A DNA stretch of 64,000 nucleotides from Nitrobacter sp051912485 (GCF_051912485.1 NZ_CP196822.1:1-64000), one strand, 5' to 3'. Counted from the stretch's first letter, positions 8,883 through 18,091 are shown. Notes: generated by a model not told the origin, from the letters alone. A program made the numbers and translations.

Positions 8883-9629
8883 ATGGCCGGACATTCCCAA
8901 TTCAAGAACATCATGCACCGCAAGGGCAGGCAGGATGCCCAGAAGTCAAAACTGTTCAGCAAGCTTGCGCGCGAAATCACGGTGGCGGCCAAGCTCGGCG
9001 CGCCCGATCCAGGGATGAATGCGCGGCTTCGCGCCGCCATGATCGCGGCGCGGGCGGAAAATATGCCCAAGGACAATATCGAGCGCGCGATCAAGAAGGC
9101 CAGCGGCAACGACGCCGAGAGCTATGATGAGCTGCGTTACGAAGGCTACGGCCCCGGCGGCGTCGCCGTCATCATGGAAGTGCTGACCGACAATCGAAAC
9201 CGGGCCGCCTCCGACATCCGCTCGTATTTCACTAAGTCCGGCGGCAATCTCGGTGAGACCGGCTCGGTCTCGTTCATGTTCGATCGCCTCGGCGTCATCG
9301 AATACGACGCGGACAAGGCTTCGGCCGACGACATACTGGAAGCCGCCGTTGAGGCCGGCGCCGACGACGTGGTGTCGGGCGAGGGTAGCCACGAAATCTA
9401 TGCGTCGCAGGAGACCTTCCGCGACGTCGCCAAGGCGCTTGAGGGCAAGTTCGGCGAGGCGCGCAAGGTAGCCCTGATCTGGAAGCCGCAGAATACGGTC
9501 GCCGTCGATGATGCAACCGGCGAGAAGCTGCTCAAGCTGATCGATCTCCTGAACGAACATGACGACGTCCAGAACGTCTATGCCAATTTCGAAGTCTCCG
9601 ACGCGCTGATGGCGAAGCTGGGCGGGTGA
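8883..9629 (+). CDS. yebC: YebC/PmpR-family protein
   Basis: A 248-residue cytosolic protein beginning MAGHSQFKNIMHRKGRQD, the family signature. Members were described as DNA-binding regulators; some are now known to relieve ribosome stalling. The adjacent ruv genes downstream fit the yebC-ruvCAB neighbourhood, though here mgtE and two minus-strand genes intervene. Length and all three domains appear complete. Confidence 0.93.
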   Translation: MAGHSQFKNIMHRKGRQDAQKSKLFSKLAREITVAAKLGAPDPGMNARLRAAMIAARAENMPKDNIERAIKKASGNDAESYDELRYEGYGPGGVAVIMEVLTDNRNRAASDIRSYFTKSGGNLGETGSVSFMFDRLGVIEYDADKASADDILEAAVEAGADDVVSGEGSHEIYASQETFRDVAKALEGKFGEARKVALIWKPQNTVAVDDATGEKLLKLIDLLNEHDDVQNVYANFEVSDALMAKLGG

Positions 9630-9929
9630 CCTTTCTCCCTCGCGCCGCTTGCGGGCAAGGTGAGCAGTGCGATCGCGGACCGAGTTTCGACTTCATTGAT
9701 GAAGTCGTACTATCGCCCGCTTTTTTTCTTGACGCCGTCCGGCTGAAGGATCATGTCAGCCAAGCGGGATGCTTGCGGCCTCGGTCGCGCGCCCATCACT
9801 GGAACACCAAACAAAATGCCAAGCGACAGTCCAGGTACCTTGCCAGGTACCTTGCCGACAGGGGCCTCGGTCTGAGAGCTTGATGAGCTCGCCAGGCCTG
9901 CCGTTGCCGGCAGACCCCGAAGGTGAGCT
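9630..9929 (+). promoter_or_regulatory. Structured leader region of mgtE (unassigned)
   Basis: No gene here. Two perfect tandem 12-bp copies of CCAGGTACCTTG lie at 9831-9854. A hairpin CTGCCG/CGGCAG lies at 9898-9913, nested between GGGG (9861-9864) and CCCC (9915-9918). A regulatory leader for a magnesium transporter is plausible, but I do not recognise it as an M-box or another named riboswitch. TTGACG near 9729 could be a -35 box. Confidence 0.3.
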
Positions 9930-11297
9930 ATGACGGATATCCACACCGCCACGGACGGCGACTTTGATGTGTTCGCGCTGGCCTCGCGCCTGAGCGATGG
10001 CCATGTCGCCGACAACGTCGAAATCCTCAACCTGCTCGCGCCGCAGGACGCGGCCGCGGTGCTGGTGCTGCTGCCGGTCGATATTTCGATTGAGATCCTC
10101 GATAAGCCGGAACTGAATTTCGGTCCCGAGATCGTCGAGGCGCTGCCGCGGCAGACCGCCACCATTCTGCTGGCCGGCATGTCGGCCGACATGGCCGCCG
10201 ACATCGTGCAGCAGCTCGAGGAGCCGATCCGCACCGAGCTGATGCAGGGGCTCGACGCGGCGACGCGCACGACCATCGAGGGCCTGCTCGCCTATCCGGA
10301 GAACACCGCGGGCGCGATGATGACGACCGAGTTCGTCAGCGTGCCTGCGACCTGGACCGTGGAGCGCACCCTGCAGCATATCCGTCAGGTGGAGCGCACC
10401 CGCGAGACGGTCTATGCCATTTACGTGCTGGATGCCTTCACCCGCCGCCTGATCGGCGCGGTGTCGCTGCGGCGGCTGGTTGCCGGCGAGCCTTTGGTCA
10501 GGATCGCCGATCTGGCGCGCTCGCCGATTACCACCTCACCCTTGACCGACCGGGAGGACGTCGCGCGGCTAATCTCGCGGCACGACCTGCTGGCGGTGCC
10601 TGTCATCGACAAGGCCGGGCATGTGCTCGGCATCGTCACGGTTGACGACATCATCGACGCCATCATCGAGGAAAACACCGAGGACGTGCAGAAGTTCGGC
10701 GGCATGGCGGCCACCGACGAGCCTTATCTGCAGGTGGGGCTCCGGGGCATGATCCGCAAACGCGGCGGCTGGCTCTGCGTGCTGTTCCTCGGCGAACTGC
10801 TGACCGCCAGCGCCATGCAGCACTTCGAGGGCGAACTGGAAAAGGCCATCGTGCTGACGCTGTTCATCCCGCTGATCATGAGTTCGGGCGGCAATTCCGG
10901 GTCGCAGGCGACCTCGCTTCTGATCCGCGCGCTGGCGCTGCGCGAGGTCAGGCTCGGCGACTGGTGGCGCGTGGCCCTGCGCGAACTGCCGACCGGGCTG
11001 ATCCTCGGCGCCATGCTGGGCGTCATCGGGCTGGTCCGCGTCGTGGCCTGGCAGAAGTTCGGCATTTTCGACTATGGCGAGCACTGGATGCTGATCGGGC
11101 TGACTGTCGCGGCCGCGCTGATCGGCGTTGTGACTTTCGGTTCGGTGGTGGGATCGATGCTCCCGTTCATCCTGCAACGGGTCGGCTTCGATCCCGCGAG
11201 CGCTTCGGCGCCGCTGGTCGCCACGCTCGTCGATGTCACCGGGTTGATGATCTATTTCAGCGTGGCGCTGCTGATCTTGCGCGGCACGCTGCTTTAG
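9930..11297 (+). CDS. mgtE: MgtE-family magnesium transporter
   Basis: Inner-membrane Mg2+ channel gated by cytosolic Mg2+. The 455-residue protein has the expected order: N-terminal superhelical MgtE domain (about 20-125), two CBS domains (about 130-255, with ITTSPLTD and VLGIVTVDDIIDAI), a connecting helix, and five membrane segments in the last 170 residues including SSGGNSGSQATSL. It sits between yebC and ruvC. The 300-bp leader contains repeats and hairpins, suggesting post-initiation control. Confidence 0.95.
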   Translation: MTDIHTATDGDFDVFALASRLSDGHVADNVEILNLLAPQDAAAVLVLLPVDISIEILDKPELNFGPEIVEALPRQTATILLAGMSADMAADIVQQLEEPIRTELMQGLDAATRTTIEGLLAYPENTAGAMMTTEFVSVPATWTVERTLQHIRQVERTRETVYAIYVLDAFTRRLIGAVSLRRLVAGEPLVRIADLARSPITTSPLTDREDVARLISRHDLLAVPVIDKAGHVLGIVTVDDIIDAIIEENTEDVQKFGGMAATDEPYLQVGLRGMIRKRGGWLCVLFLGELLTASAMQHFEGELEKAIVLTLFIPLIMSSGGNSGSQATSLLIRALALREVRLGDWWRVALRELPTGLILGAMLGVIGLVRVVAWQKFGIFDYGEHWMLIGLTVAAALIGVVTFGSVVGSMLPFILQRVGFDPASASAPLVATLVDVTGLMIYFSVALLILRGTLL

Positions 11298-11359
11298 GGT
11301 TCAGACTCAATTGATCCACCAAGTCAGGGCAGCAGCTCTGGCGTTCGCGGAAGGTGCGC

Positions 11360-11773
11360 TTAATCATTCACGCCAACCTCCGTAAAAAGGAATCCGCTTG
11401 ACGTCCTGGTGAAGGTGAAGATGCTCTCGTCGCAGAAGACGAAGTAATTGTCGTTGTTCTCGCCGTCTCGACCATAATCCGCTTTCTTGCGCTGGATACA
11501 GGCGCGATCTTTCGCGGTGAAGAATTCCGGATAAGCCTTCGCCCGGAATTGTGCGGCATCCGCGTAGGTCTTGTCGCCCATGAAAGGCAGCTTGGTCATG
11601 CTGGCGACGGCAGCCGAATCGTTCGCTTTCAGCGCCGTTCGGAATTTGGCGATAAAGGTGTTGAATTCAGCCTCCAGAGCGGGAGATGCGATGGGTTTCT
11701 TTGGCGTTTGCGCGAATGCAAGCGCTGGGCTCGTAAGGATGGATGCAAGAATAATTCTGAACAACATGCTCAT
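11360..11773 (-). CDS. Exported protein of unknown function
   Basis: The 137-residue product has a signal peptide: short start, hydrophobic stretch at about 4-18 and likely cleavage after ALAFA near residue 21. The mature part is about 115 residues with two cysteines and an aromatic C-terminus. I do not recognise a family. It is convergent with mgtE and stands alone. The start could also be Met3; the choice makes no functional difference. Confidence 0.6.
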   Translation of the reverse strand: MSMLFRIILASILTSPALAFAQTPKKPIASPALEAEFNTFIAKFRTALKANDSAAVASMTKLPFMGDKTYADAAQFRAKAYPEFFTAKDRACIQRKKADYGRDGENNDNYFVFCDESIFTFTRTSSGFLFTEVGVND

Positions 11774-11927
11774 GTCGAGAAGGCCTTGTTATGAATGCGG
11801 TGTTGAAGGTCAGTTCGAAGCGCGACCGCACTGGCCGGCTCAATCATATTTTTGTTTATTGCCGTCTTCCTTCTTGCTCCAAGGTCATTAGATTCCGCTC
11901 TCCGGCCAGTCGACTTGGTCTGACGGT

Positions 11928-12524
11928 TCATTGTTCGGCGATTCCGCGCACGATCTCTTCCGCGGCTTTGATTTTCACCCCGCCTATCGTCGGCTTGTCC
12001 TTGCCGCACACGAACGATGCCGCCGCCTCAGCAAGCGCATGCGCCGTCTCATTGGCTTTCGGGGTTACTCCGGCATCCACCGCACCCATCACGCAGGCGG
12101 TATCCTGTGCGACCCGGATCACCGCCAGCACTTGATCCCCTGCAACCGGCAGATCCTTTTTCTGGAATTTCATCCTCACGATCGCGGCAGAAGGTTCGCC
12201 GTTGCCTGATCCGGACCAGTCGACGGTGAAACCGGCGGACCAGGCCTCAACGGCCCAGATGACCTTGTCCGGTTGATGTCCCTTCGGCCAGCGACAGCCG
12301 ATCCGCAGCCGGGTCCCCAAGGCGTTAACCATGACCTGCACGCCGCCCCGGCCGGGACATGTTTTGAGCTGGTCTTCCTCATCGCCCGGCTCATTGCCGA
12401 TCGGAGCGAAGGTGCAGTCCCTGTTGGCGATGGAGGTGAAGCGGCTTTGCGCTGCGCCGGCTGAATCGGCCGAAACAGCGACAGTGATCACCGTCATAAC
12501 AAGAATGGCAGCCGCTGACCGCAT
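11928..12524 (-). CDS. Exported protein of unknown function
   Basis: The frame is open to 12566, but GGCGAGGAG lies eleven bases before the ATG at 12524, giving a clean signal peptide MRSAAAILVMTVITVAVSA. The mature 180 residues contain several cysteines that could form periplasmic disulphides and no lipobox. I do not recognise a family. It is divergent from ruvC and neighbours another exported unknown. Confidence 0.6.
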   Translation of the reverse strand: MRSAAAILVMTVITVAVSADSAGAAQSRFTSIANRDCTFAPIGNEPGDEEDQLKTCPGRGGVQVMVNALGTRLRIGCRWPKGHQPDKVIWAVEAWSAGFTVDWSGSGNGEPSAAIVRMKFQKKDLPVAGDQVLAVIRVAQDTACVMGAVDAGVTPKANETAHALAEAAASFVCGKDKPTIGGVKIKAAEEIVRGIAEQ

Positions 12525-12714
12525 CGCGCTTGAAACTCCTCGCCGGCCCAGGCCGATCGTGACCATAGGCGCGGAAACCGGTACGGCCTTCGTCGTTGCT
12601 GGAACCGGTGAGGTTCAATAAACCCAACTCCTTCGGGTGCGAGCCGCTCGCGACATGCATGGCAACTGGCGCGGGCGGGGCGGACGCGAGGATACGCTTG
12701 CGCTAACATGGGCC

Positions 12715-13236
12715 ATGACCTCCTCACCGATTCGCATTTTGGGCATAGACCCCGGCCTGCGCCGCACTGGCTGGGGTGTGCTCGACGTCGAGGGCAACCG
12801 GCTGATCTTCGTCGGCTGCGGCTCGGTTGAGACGCGCGAACAGATGGCGCTGGCGAGCCGGCTGCTGGCGATCCATGAAGGGCTCGGCCGGATCCTCGAC
12901 CAGTTCCGCCCGGCGGAGGCGGCGATCGAGCAGACCTTTGTTAACAAGGACGGTGTGGCGACGCTCAAGCTCGGACAGGCGCGCGGCGTCGCCATGCTGG
13001 CGCCGGCGATGTTCGGCATCGCGGTGGCGGAATACGCGCCCAATCAGGTGAAGAAGACGGTGGTCGGCGCGGGCCACGCCGACAAGACCCAAATCCAGGC
13101 TATGCTGAAGATCCTGCTGCCGAAGGCCGATCCAAAAAGCGCCGACGCCGCTGACGCGCTCGCCATCGCCATCACCCACGCGCATCACCGGGGTGCGGCG
13201 GCGCTGGCTGCGCGGATGAAGGTGGCGGGCGCATGA
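12715..13236 (+). CDS. ruvC: Holliday junction resolvase RuvC
   Basis: Endonuclease that cuts Holliday junctions in the RuvABC complex. The RNase-H-like fold carries its acidic residues at about D12 (GIDPGLRRTG), E72 (AIEQTF), D144 and D147 (SADAADALA). Upstream codons in the frame are not family-like, so the ATG at 12715 is used, giving 173 residues as usual. Its stop overlaps the ruvA start by four bases. Confidence 0.95.
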   Translation: MTSSPIRILGIDPGLRRTGWGVLDVEGNRLIFVGCGSVETREQMALASRLLAIHEGLGRILDQFRPAEAAIEQTFVNKDGVATLKLGQARGVAMLAPAMFGIAVAEYAPNQVKKTVVGAGHADKTQIQAMLKILLPKADPKSADAADALAIAITHAHHRGAAALAARMKVAGA

Positions 13237-13850
13237 TCGGCAAACTGAGAGGCCTCATCGATTCTTATGGCGAGGATTATGTGATCCTCGATGTCGGCGG
13301 CGTCGGCTATCAGGTGCATTGCGCATCGCGTACGCTGCAGGCGCTACCGACGCCGGGCGAGGCGGCGATGCTGTCGATCGAGACCTATGTGCGCGAGGAC
13401 CAGATCAAGCTGTTCGGATTCCGCACCGACCACGAGCGCGAGTGGTTCCGTCTGTTGCAGACGGTGCAGGGCGTCGGTGCGCGGGTGGCGCTCGCGGTGC
13501 TCGGCACGCTGTCGCCGGCCGATCTCGCCAACGCCATCGCCTTGCGCGATAAGGCGTCGGTGGCGCGCACGCCGGGCGTCGGCCCGAAGGTAGCCGAACG
13601 CATCGTCACCGAACTGAAGGACAAGGCACCGTCCTTCGCCAATGTCGATCCGGCCATTGTGCATCTCGCCGGCGCCATCGACGATCAGCGTGCGCCGCGT
13701 CCGGTGACGGATGCGATCTCGGCGCTGGTCAATCTCGGCTATGGCCAGCCGCAGGCGGCCGCAGCGATCGCGGCGGCCTCGCGCAGCGCGGGCGAGAATG
13801 CGGAGACCGCGCAACTGATCCGGCTTGGGTTGAAGGAGTTGGCGAGGTGA
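13233..13850 (+). CDS. ruvA: Holliday junction DNA helicase subunit RuvA
   Basis: Tetrameric DNA-binding subunit that recognises Holliday junctions and loads RuvB. The 205 residues start with the OB-fold pattern MIGKLRGLIDSYG, followed by the helix-hairpin-helix region (VQGVGARVAL and TPGVGPKVAERI, about 78-125) and the C-terminal RuvB-binding domain. Start and stop overlap ruvC and ruvB by four bases each, indicating tight coupling. Confidence 0.96.
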   Translation: MIGKLRGLIDSYGEDYVILDVGGVGYQVHCASRTLQALPTPGEAAMLSIETYVREDQIKLFGFRTDHEREWFRLLQTVQGVGARVALAVLGTLSPADLANAIALRDKASVARTPGVGPKVAERIVTELKDKAPSFANVDPAIVHLAGAIDDQRAPRPVTDAISALVNLGYGQPQAAAAIAAASRSAGENAETAQLIRLGLKELAR

Positions 13851-14893
13851 GCGAGGTATCCCGCATCGTCACGCCCGAGCGCCGGTCCGACGATGTCGGT
13901 GACACCGCGCTGCGGCCGCAAAAGCTGGCCGAGTTCGTCGGGCAGGCGCAGGCCCGCGCCAACCTCCAGATTTTTATCGACGCTGCGCGCAAGCGCAAAG
14001 AGGCGCTCGATCACGTGCTGTTTGTCGGCCCTCCCGGCCTCGGCAAGACCACGCTGGCGCAGATCGTCGCGCGTGAACTCGGCGTCGGCTTTCGTGCCAC
14101 CTCCGGCCCGGTGATCGCCAAGGCCGGCGACCTTGCCGCGCTGCTCACCAACCTCGAAGAACGCGACGTGTTGTTCATCGACGAGATCCATCGTCTCTCG
14201 CCGGTGGTGGAGGAGGTCCTGTATCCGGCGATGGAGGATTTCCAGCTCGACCTCATTATCGGCGAGGGACCGGCGGCGCGCTCGGTCAAGATCGAGCTGG
14301 CGAAGTTCACGCTGGTCGGCGCCACCACGCGCGCGGGACTTCTCACCAATCCGCTGCGCGACCGCTTCGGGATTCCAGTGCGGCTGAATTTCTACACCGA
14401 GGACGAGTTGGAGAGGATCGTCAGCCGCGGCGCCCGTGTTCTCAATGTCGGAATGACGGCGGACGGCGCCAACGAGATCGCCCGCCGCGCCCGCGGTACG
14501 CCGCGCATCGCCGGCCGCCTGCTGCGGCGGGTGCGCGATTTCGCGTCCGCCGCCGATGCGGCCTCGATCGACCGTAAGATCGCCGATCACGCTCTCGGTG
14601 CGCTGGAAGTCGACGCGGCCGGTCTCGATGCGATGGACCGCCGCTACCTCACGACCATTGCGCTGAACTACGGCGGCGGGCCGGTCGGGGTCGAAACCAT
14701 GGCGGCGGCGCTGTCGGAGCCGCGCGACGCCATCGAGGACATCATCGAGCCGTATCTGATCCAGTGCGGCTACCTGCAGCGCACCCCGCGCGGACGCTTG
14801 CTCACCTCTCACGCCTTCCGCCATCTCGGCCTGACTGAGCCCTCGCGCGATCCGGCGCAGTTCGGATTGTTCGGCGGGGAGGAGGACGAATGA
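13847..14893 (+). CDS. ruvB: Holliday junction DNA helicase RuvB
   Basis: AAA+ motor for branch migration. The 348 residues contain Walker A GPPGLGKTT (about 62-70), Walker B LFIDEIH (about 110-116), the sensor/arginine finger region GATTRAG, and the C-terminal winged helix. Full length. It overlaps both ruvA and ybgC by four bases, so the four genes probably form one operon. Confidence 0.97.
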   Translation: MSEVSRIVTPERRSDDVGDTALRPQKLAEFVGQAQARANLQIFIDAARKRKEALDHVLFVGPPGLGKTTLAQIVARELGVGFRATSGPVIAKAGDLAALLTNLEERDVLFIDEIHRLSPVVEEVLYPAMEDFQLDLIIGEGPAARSVKIELAKFTLVGATTRAGLLTNPLRDRFGIPVRLNFYTEDELERIVSRGARVLNVGMTADGANEIARRARGTPRIAGRLLRRVRDFASAADAASIDRKIADHALGALEVDAAGLDAMDRRYLTTIALNYGGGPVGVETMAAALSEPRDAIEDIIEPYLIQCGYLQRTPRGRLLTSHAFRHLGLTEPSRDPAQFGLFGGEEDE

Positions 14894-15351
14894 ATTCGTC
14901 CGCGCCCGAAGCCCAACTCGACGGATCGATCCGCGACGGCAGGCATCACATGCAGATTCGTGTGTATTACGAGGACACGGATTTTACCGGGCTGGTCTAT
15001 CACGCCAACTATCTGCGCTTCATGGAGCGCGGGCGCAGCAACTATCTCCGCCTGCTCGGCGCCCACCAGCGCGCGCTGTTCGACGAGGCCGAGAGTGAAG
15101 CGCCGGGTTTTGCCTTCGTGGTGCGCTCGATGCAACTCGAGTTTTTGAAGCCCGCGCGGATGGACGACGTGCTCGACATCGTGACGCGGCCGCTGGAAGT
15201 CCGCGGCGCCTCGATCACGCTGCATCAGGAGGTGCGGCGCGGTGACGTGCTGTTGCTGGACGCAAAGGTGAAGGTGGCGTTCATATCCGGCGGGCAGGCG
15301 AAGCCGATTCCGAAGCCGTTGCGAACGGCTATGAAGGCGGATCAAGTCTGA
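14890..15351 (+). CDS. ybgC: Tol-Pal-associated acyl-CoA thioesterase YbgC
   Basis: Hot-dog-fold thioesterase that in most proteobacteria is the first gene of the tol-pal operon. The active-site stretch YYEDTDFTGLVYHANY with the catalytic Asp is at about residues 23-38. It overlaps ruvB by four bases. Here tolQ does not follow directly: 7.6 kb of other genes lie between, so tolQRA must have its own promoter. Confidence 0.92.
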   Translation: MNSSAPEAQLDGSIRDGRHHMQIRVYYEDTDFTGLVYHANYLRFMERGRSNYLRLLGAHQRALFDEAESEAPGFAFVVRSMQLEFLKPARMDDVLDIVTRPLEVRGASITLHQEVRRGDVLLLDAKVKVAFISGGQAKPIPKPLRTAMKADQV

Positions 15352-15432
15352 TCACCGGCGATCACGTTCTGGAAATTGCATTGTCAGGTCCGGACCAGGC
15401 GCGAGGCGCGTGGATGGCGGGACGGTCCTGAA

Positions 15433-15496
15433 CGCGCCGAAAATTCCTGCCGGAAAATCCCTCATGTGATGTCGGATCGCAGCCGTGCCGTTCGTC
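15433..15496 (+). promoter_or_regulatory. Candidate ECF42 promoter P1 of the VOC gene
   Basis: TGTCGG at 15470-15475 and CGTC at 15493-15496 are separated by exactly 17 bp, the same as at 16341, 18065 and 19901. A 24-base block starting CGCGCCGAAAATTC (15433 on) recurs nearly unchanged upstream of the second DGPF gene at 19877. The published ECF42 motif is TGTCGA with CG(A/T)C. Expected start of transcription is about 15503, leaving a leader of roughly 85 nt. Confidence 0.6.
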
Positions 15497-15587
15497 CTCG
15501 GACGACATCCTGATGGAACCCGCCGTTTGCTCGCGGGTTGCCTCGCATCTATCTATCCATTGGATGCACCCAATATTGGAGCACGCC

Positions 15588-16061
15588 ATGCCCAAAATCA
15601 CTCCATTTCTTTGGTTCGACACGCAGGCCGAGGAAGCCGCGAAGTTCTATGTCTCGGTGTTCGGCAATTCGAAGATCATCGAAACGACGCATTATGGCGA
15701 AGGCAGCTCGAAGCCGGCCGGAACGGTGCTGACCGTAGAGTTCGAGCTCGACGGCACCCGCTTCCTGGCGTTGAACGGCGGCCCGCATTTCCAGTTCAGC
15801 GAAGCGACCTCGTTCAGCATCGACTGCAAGTCGCAGGACGACATCGACTACTACTGGGACAAGCTCACCGCCGGCGGTGGCGGCCCGCTCAAGGGGGGCT
15901 GGCTCAAGGACAGGTTTGGCGTGTCATGGCAGGTGGTGCCAGAGATGATGCCGCGCCTGTTGCAGGATCCGGATCGCGCCAAGGCCGGCCGCGCCATGAA
16001 GGCGATGCTGAAGATGAAAAAGATCGTTATCGCCGATATCGAGGCAGCGGCGAACGGGTAG
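15588..16061 (+). CDS. VOC-superfamily protein (PhnB/3-demethylubiquinone methyltransferase-like fold)
   Basis: A 157-residue protein starting MPKITPFLWFDTQAEEAAKFY, typical of the PhnB-like branch of the vicinal oxygen chelate fold, with GTVLTVEFELDG and a WGLKDRFGVSWQVVP-like strand (GGWLKDRFGVSWQ). Function is unknown; such proteins often accompany DGPF proteins and ECF sigma factors. The frame is open from 15513, but the conserved N-terminus fixes the ATG at 15588. Promoter P1 upstream suggests control by the nearby sigma factor. Confidence 0.8.
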   Translation: MPKITPFLWFDTQAEEAAKFYVSVFGNSKIIETTHYGEGSSKPAGTVLTVEFELDGTRFLALNGGPHFQFSEATSFSIDCKSQDDIDYYWDKLTAGGGGPLKGGWLKDRFGVSWQVVPEMMPRLLQDPDRAKAGRAMKAMLKMKKIVIADIEAAANG

Positions 16062-16393
16062 CGGCTTCCTTCTCCGTCATTCCGGGGCGATGCTTTGCCT
16101 CGTCCCGGAATCCATAATCCTTGTCGCGCTTCCGTCGTGGTGCCACGCAGCCGGCTCTAAGGACTCGTGCGCCGTCATCGTCTGGCTTGACCGGACGATC
16201 AGCAAACTCAGTCGCATCGTGTTGATATCAAGCGAGCAGATACTGGCTGCCCGCCGGAGCCTTGTCATCGGGCCGGCGAAGCCGGACCTGTTGGCAGGCA
16301 TGACGGCCGATTGCCGTCGCCGAAATTTGGTGGGCCCCCATGTCGGCAGCGGGCATACTGGTTCGTCCTCAGAAAAGAAGGGAGCCGCTTCGC
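16062..16393. repeat. Intergenic region with two palindromic repeats and promoter P2
   Basis: No gene seen. ATTCCGGG (16079-16086) pairs with CCCGGAAT (16104-16111), the common Bradyrhizobiaceae CGTCATTCCGGGG repeat. A second weaker palindrome around 16170-16200 has GTCATCGTCTGGCTTGACC and its near-complement. Promoter P2 occupies the last 55 bases. Confidence 0.5.
16341..16367 (+). promoter_or_regulatory. Candidate ECF42 promoter P2 of the DGPF-sigma operon
   Basis: TGTCGG (16341-16346), 17-bp spacer, CGTC (16364-16367) followed by CTC, as in P1. CGCCGAAATTT at 16318-16328 resembles the block upstream of P1 and P3. Transcription should begin near 16374, twenty bases before the DGPF start, so the sigma factor would drive its own operon. 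Confidence 0.65.
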
Positions 16394-16762
16394 ATGCTCT
16401 ACGCCATACTTTGCTACCACAACGAGGACGTCGTCGGTTCCTGGAGCAGCGAGCATGATGCCGCCGTCATGCAGAAACTCGCGGTCGTGCAGGACAAGCT
16501 GCGCAAGCAGGGTCGGCTCGGTCCGGTGGCGCGGCTGCTGCCGACCACGGCGGCGACCACGTTGCGCAAGGAAGATCCGCCGCTGATCGTCGACGGTCCG
16601 TTCGCCGAAACCAAGGAGCAGTTGCTCGGATTCTATCTGATCGACTGCAAGAACCTTGAGGAGGCGCTGCAAGTCGCGCAGGAACTCGGTGAGGCCAATC
16701 CGGGCGGCTCCTATGAAATCCGTCCCGTCGGCCTGTTCGATGCCGGAGGCGCCATCGCATGA
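16394..16762 (+). CDS. DGPF/YCII-domain protein
   Basis: A 122-residue ferredoxin-like YCII protein with the name-giving motif VDGPFAETKEQLLGFYLI near residues 62-79. The biochemical role of DGPF proteins is not known; they are typically encoded beside ECF42 sigma factors. The start at 16394 follows GGGAG by nine bases and begins MLYAILCYHNED. Its stop overlaps the sigma factor start (ATGA), so the two are translationally coupled. Confidence 0.85.
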   Translation: MLYAILCYHNEDVVGSWSSEHDAAVMQKLAVVQDKLRKQGRLGPVARLLPTTAATTLRKEDPPLIVDGPFAETKEQLLGFYLIDCKNLEEALQVAQELGEANPGGSYEIRPVGLFDAGGAIA

Positions 16763-18027
16763 CCGACGTTGCCTGGATCGATGCGGCTCTCACGGCGGCG
16801 CGGCCCCAGGCACTCGGCGCGCTCCTGCGCTATTTCCGCGATCTCGACACCGCTGAGGAGGCGTATCAAAACGCCTGCCTGCGCGCGCTGAAGAACTGGC
16901 CCGAAAATGGCCCGCCGCGCGATCCCGCGGCGTGGCTGATCATGGTTGGACGCAACGCGGCGCTCGACGAGGTGCGGCGGCGGAGCAAGCAGCAGGAATT
17001 GCCGGATGACGATGTGATCTCCGACCTCGGCGATGCCGAAAGCGAGGTTGCCGAGCGGCTCGACGGCTCGCACTATCGCGACGATATTTTGCGTTTGCTG
17101 TTCATCTGCTGCCATCCCGATTTGCCGGCGACACAGCAGATCGCGCTGGCGCTGCGGATCGTCTCGGGTCTGACGGTGAAGCAGATCGCGCGTGCGTTCC
17201 TTGTCAGCGAAGCCGCGATGGAGCAGCGCATCACCCGCGCCAAGGCGGCGGTGGCGAAGGCCGGCGTTGCGTTTGAGACGCCCGGCGCGGTGGAGCGCAG
17301 CGAGCGGCTCGGCGTGGTTGCCGCCATGATTTATCTTATCTTCAACGAGGGCTACTCGGCGAGCGGCGACACCTCGGAGATCCGCGCGCCGCTGTGCGAG
17401 GAAGCGATCCGGCTGGCGCGGCTGCTGCTGCGGCTGTTCCAGAACGAACCCGAGATCATGGGGCTGACGGCGCTGTTGCTATTGCAGCACGCGCGAGCCC
17501 CGGCGAGATTCGATTCATGCGGCGCGATCATTCTAATGGACGATCAGGATCGGGGCCTGTGGAACCGGAAGATGATCGCGGAGGGCACGGCGCTGATCGA
17601 CAAGGCGATGCGCCATCGTCGCGCCGGCCCCTATCAGGTGCAAGCGGCGATCGCGGCGCTGCATGCGAGTGCGCCAAAGCCGGAGGACACCGACTGGCGC
17701 CAGATCGATCTTCTGTACGCGACGCTGGAGCAGTTGCAGCCGTCGCCGGTGGTGACGCTCAACCGCAGCGTTGCCGTCTCCAAGGTCGAGGGGCCGGAGG
17801 CCGCGCTGGCGCTGATCGCGCCGCTGGAGCAGCGGCTCTCCAGTTATTTCCATTTCTTCGGCGTCAAGGGCGCCTTCCTGATGCAGCTCGGCCGCAATGA
17901 CGAGGCGAGGTCTGCGTTCGACCGCGCCATCGCGCTCGCCCATACCACGGCAGAGGCGGCGCATATCCGCATGCATCTCGACCAGCTGATGAAAGACGGC
18001 GCGCCTCGCACCAGGGCGGCGGAGTAG
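16759..18027 (+). CDS. ECF-family RNA polymerase sigma factor, ECF42-like, with C-terminal extension
   Basis: A 422-residue sigma factor. Region 2 is near residues 12-80 (FRDLDTAEEAYQNACLRAL, DPAAWLIMVGRNAALDEVRR), region 4 near 110-170 (IALALRIVSGLTVKQIARAF, the helix-turn-helix). The remaining 250 residues form a helical TPR-like extension (IFNEGYSASGD, LLLQHARAPAR, LNRSVAVSKVEGPEAAL). This architecture and coupling to a DGPF gene identify group ECF42, which has no classical anti-sigma factor; the extension is thought to regulate activity. No anti-sigma gene is visible here. Promoter P2 suggests autoregulation. Confidence 0.88.
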   Translation: MTDVAWIDAALTAARPQALGALLRYFRDLDTAEEAYQNACLRALKNWPENGPPRDPAAWLIMVGRNAALDEVRRRSKQQELPDDDVISDLGDAESEVAERLDGSHYRDDILRLLFICCHPDLPATQQIALALRIVSGLTVKQIARAFLVSEAAMEQRITRAKAAVAKAGVAFETPGAVERSERLGVVAAMIYLIFNEGYSASGDTSEIRAPLCEEAIRLARLLLRLFQNEPEIMGLTALLLLQHARAPARFDSCGAIILMDDQDRGLWNRKMIAEGTALIDKAMRHRRAGPYQVQAAIAALHASAPKPEDTDWRQIDLLYATLEQLQPSPVVTLNRSVAVSKVEGPEAALALIAPLEQRLSSYFHFFGVKGAFLMQLGRNDEARSAFDRAIALAHTTAEAAHIRMHLDQLMKDGAPRTRAAE

Positions 18028-18064
18028 GGTTCTGGCGGCTGATTTCAAAAAAGTATTCGGCTGC

Positions 18065-18091
18065 TGTCTGGATGTCGCCTCGCCGTTCGTC
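18065..18091 (+). promoter_or_regulatory. Candidate ECF42 promoter P4 of the SRPBCC gene
   Basis: TGTCTG (18065-18070), 17-bp spacer, CGTC (18088-18091) followed by CTT, matching P1-P3 except for one base in the -35 box. Transcription would start near 18098, about 32 bases before the SRPBCC ATG. Confidence 0.5.

Noticed and set aside
9630..9929. An M-box magnesium riboswitch before mgtE
   Set aside because: I cannot identify the conserved M-box core, and the class is not typical of this group; only unassigned structure is reported.
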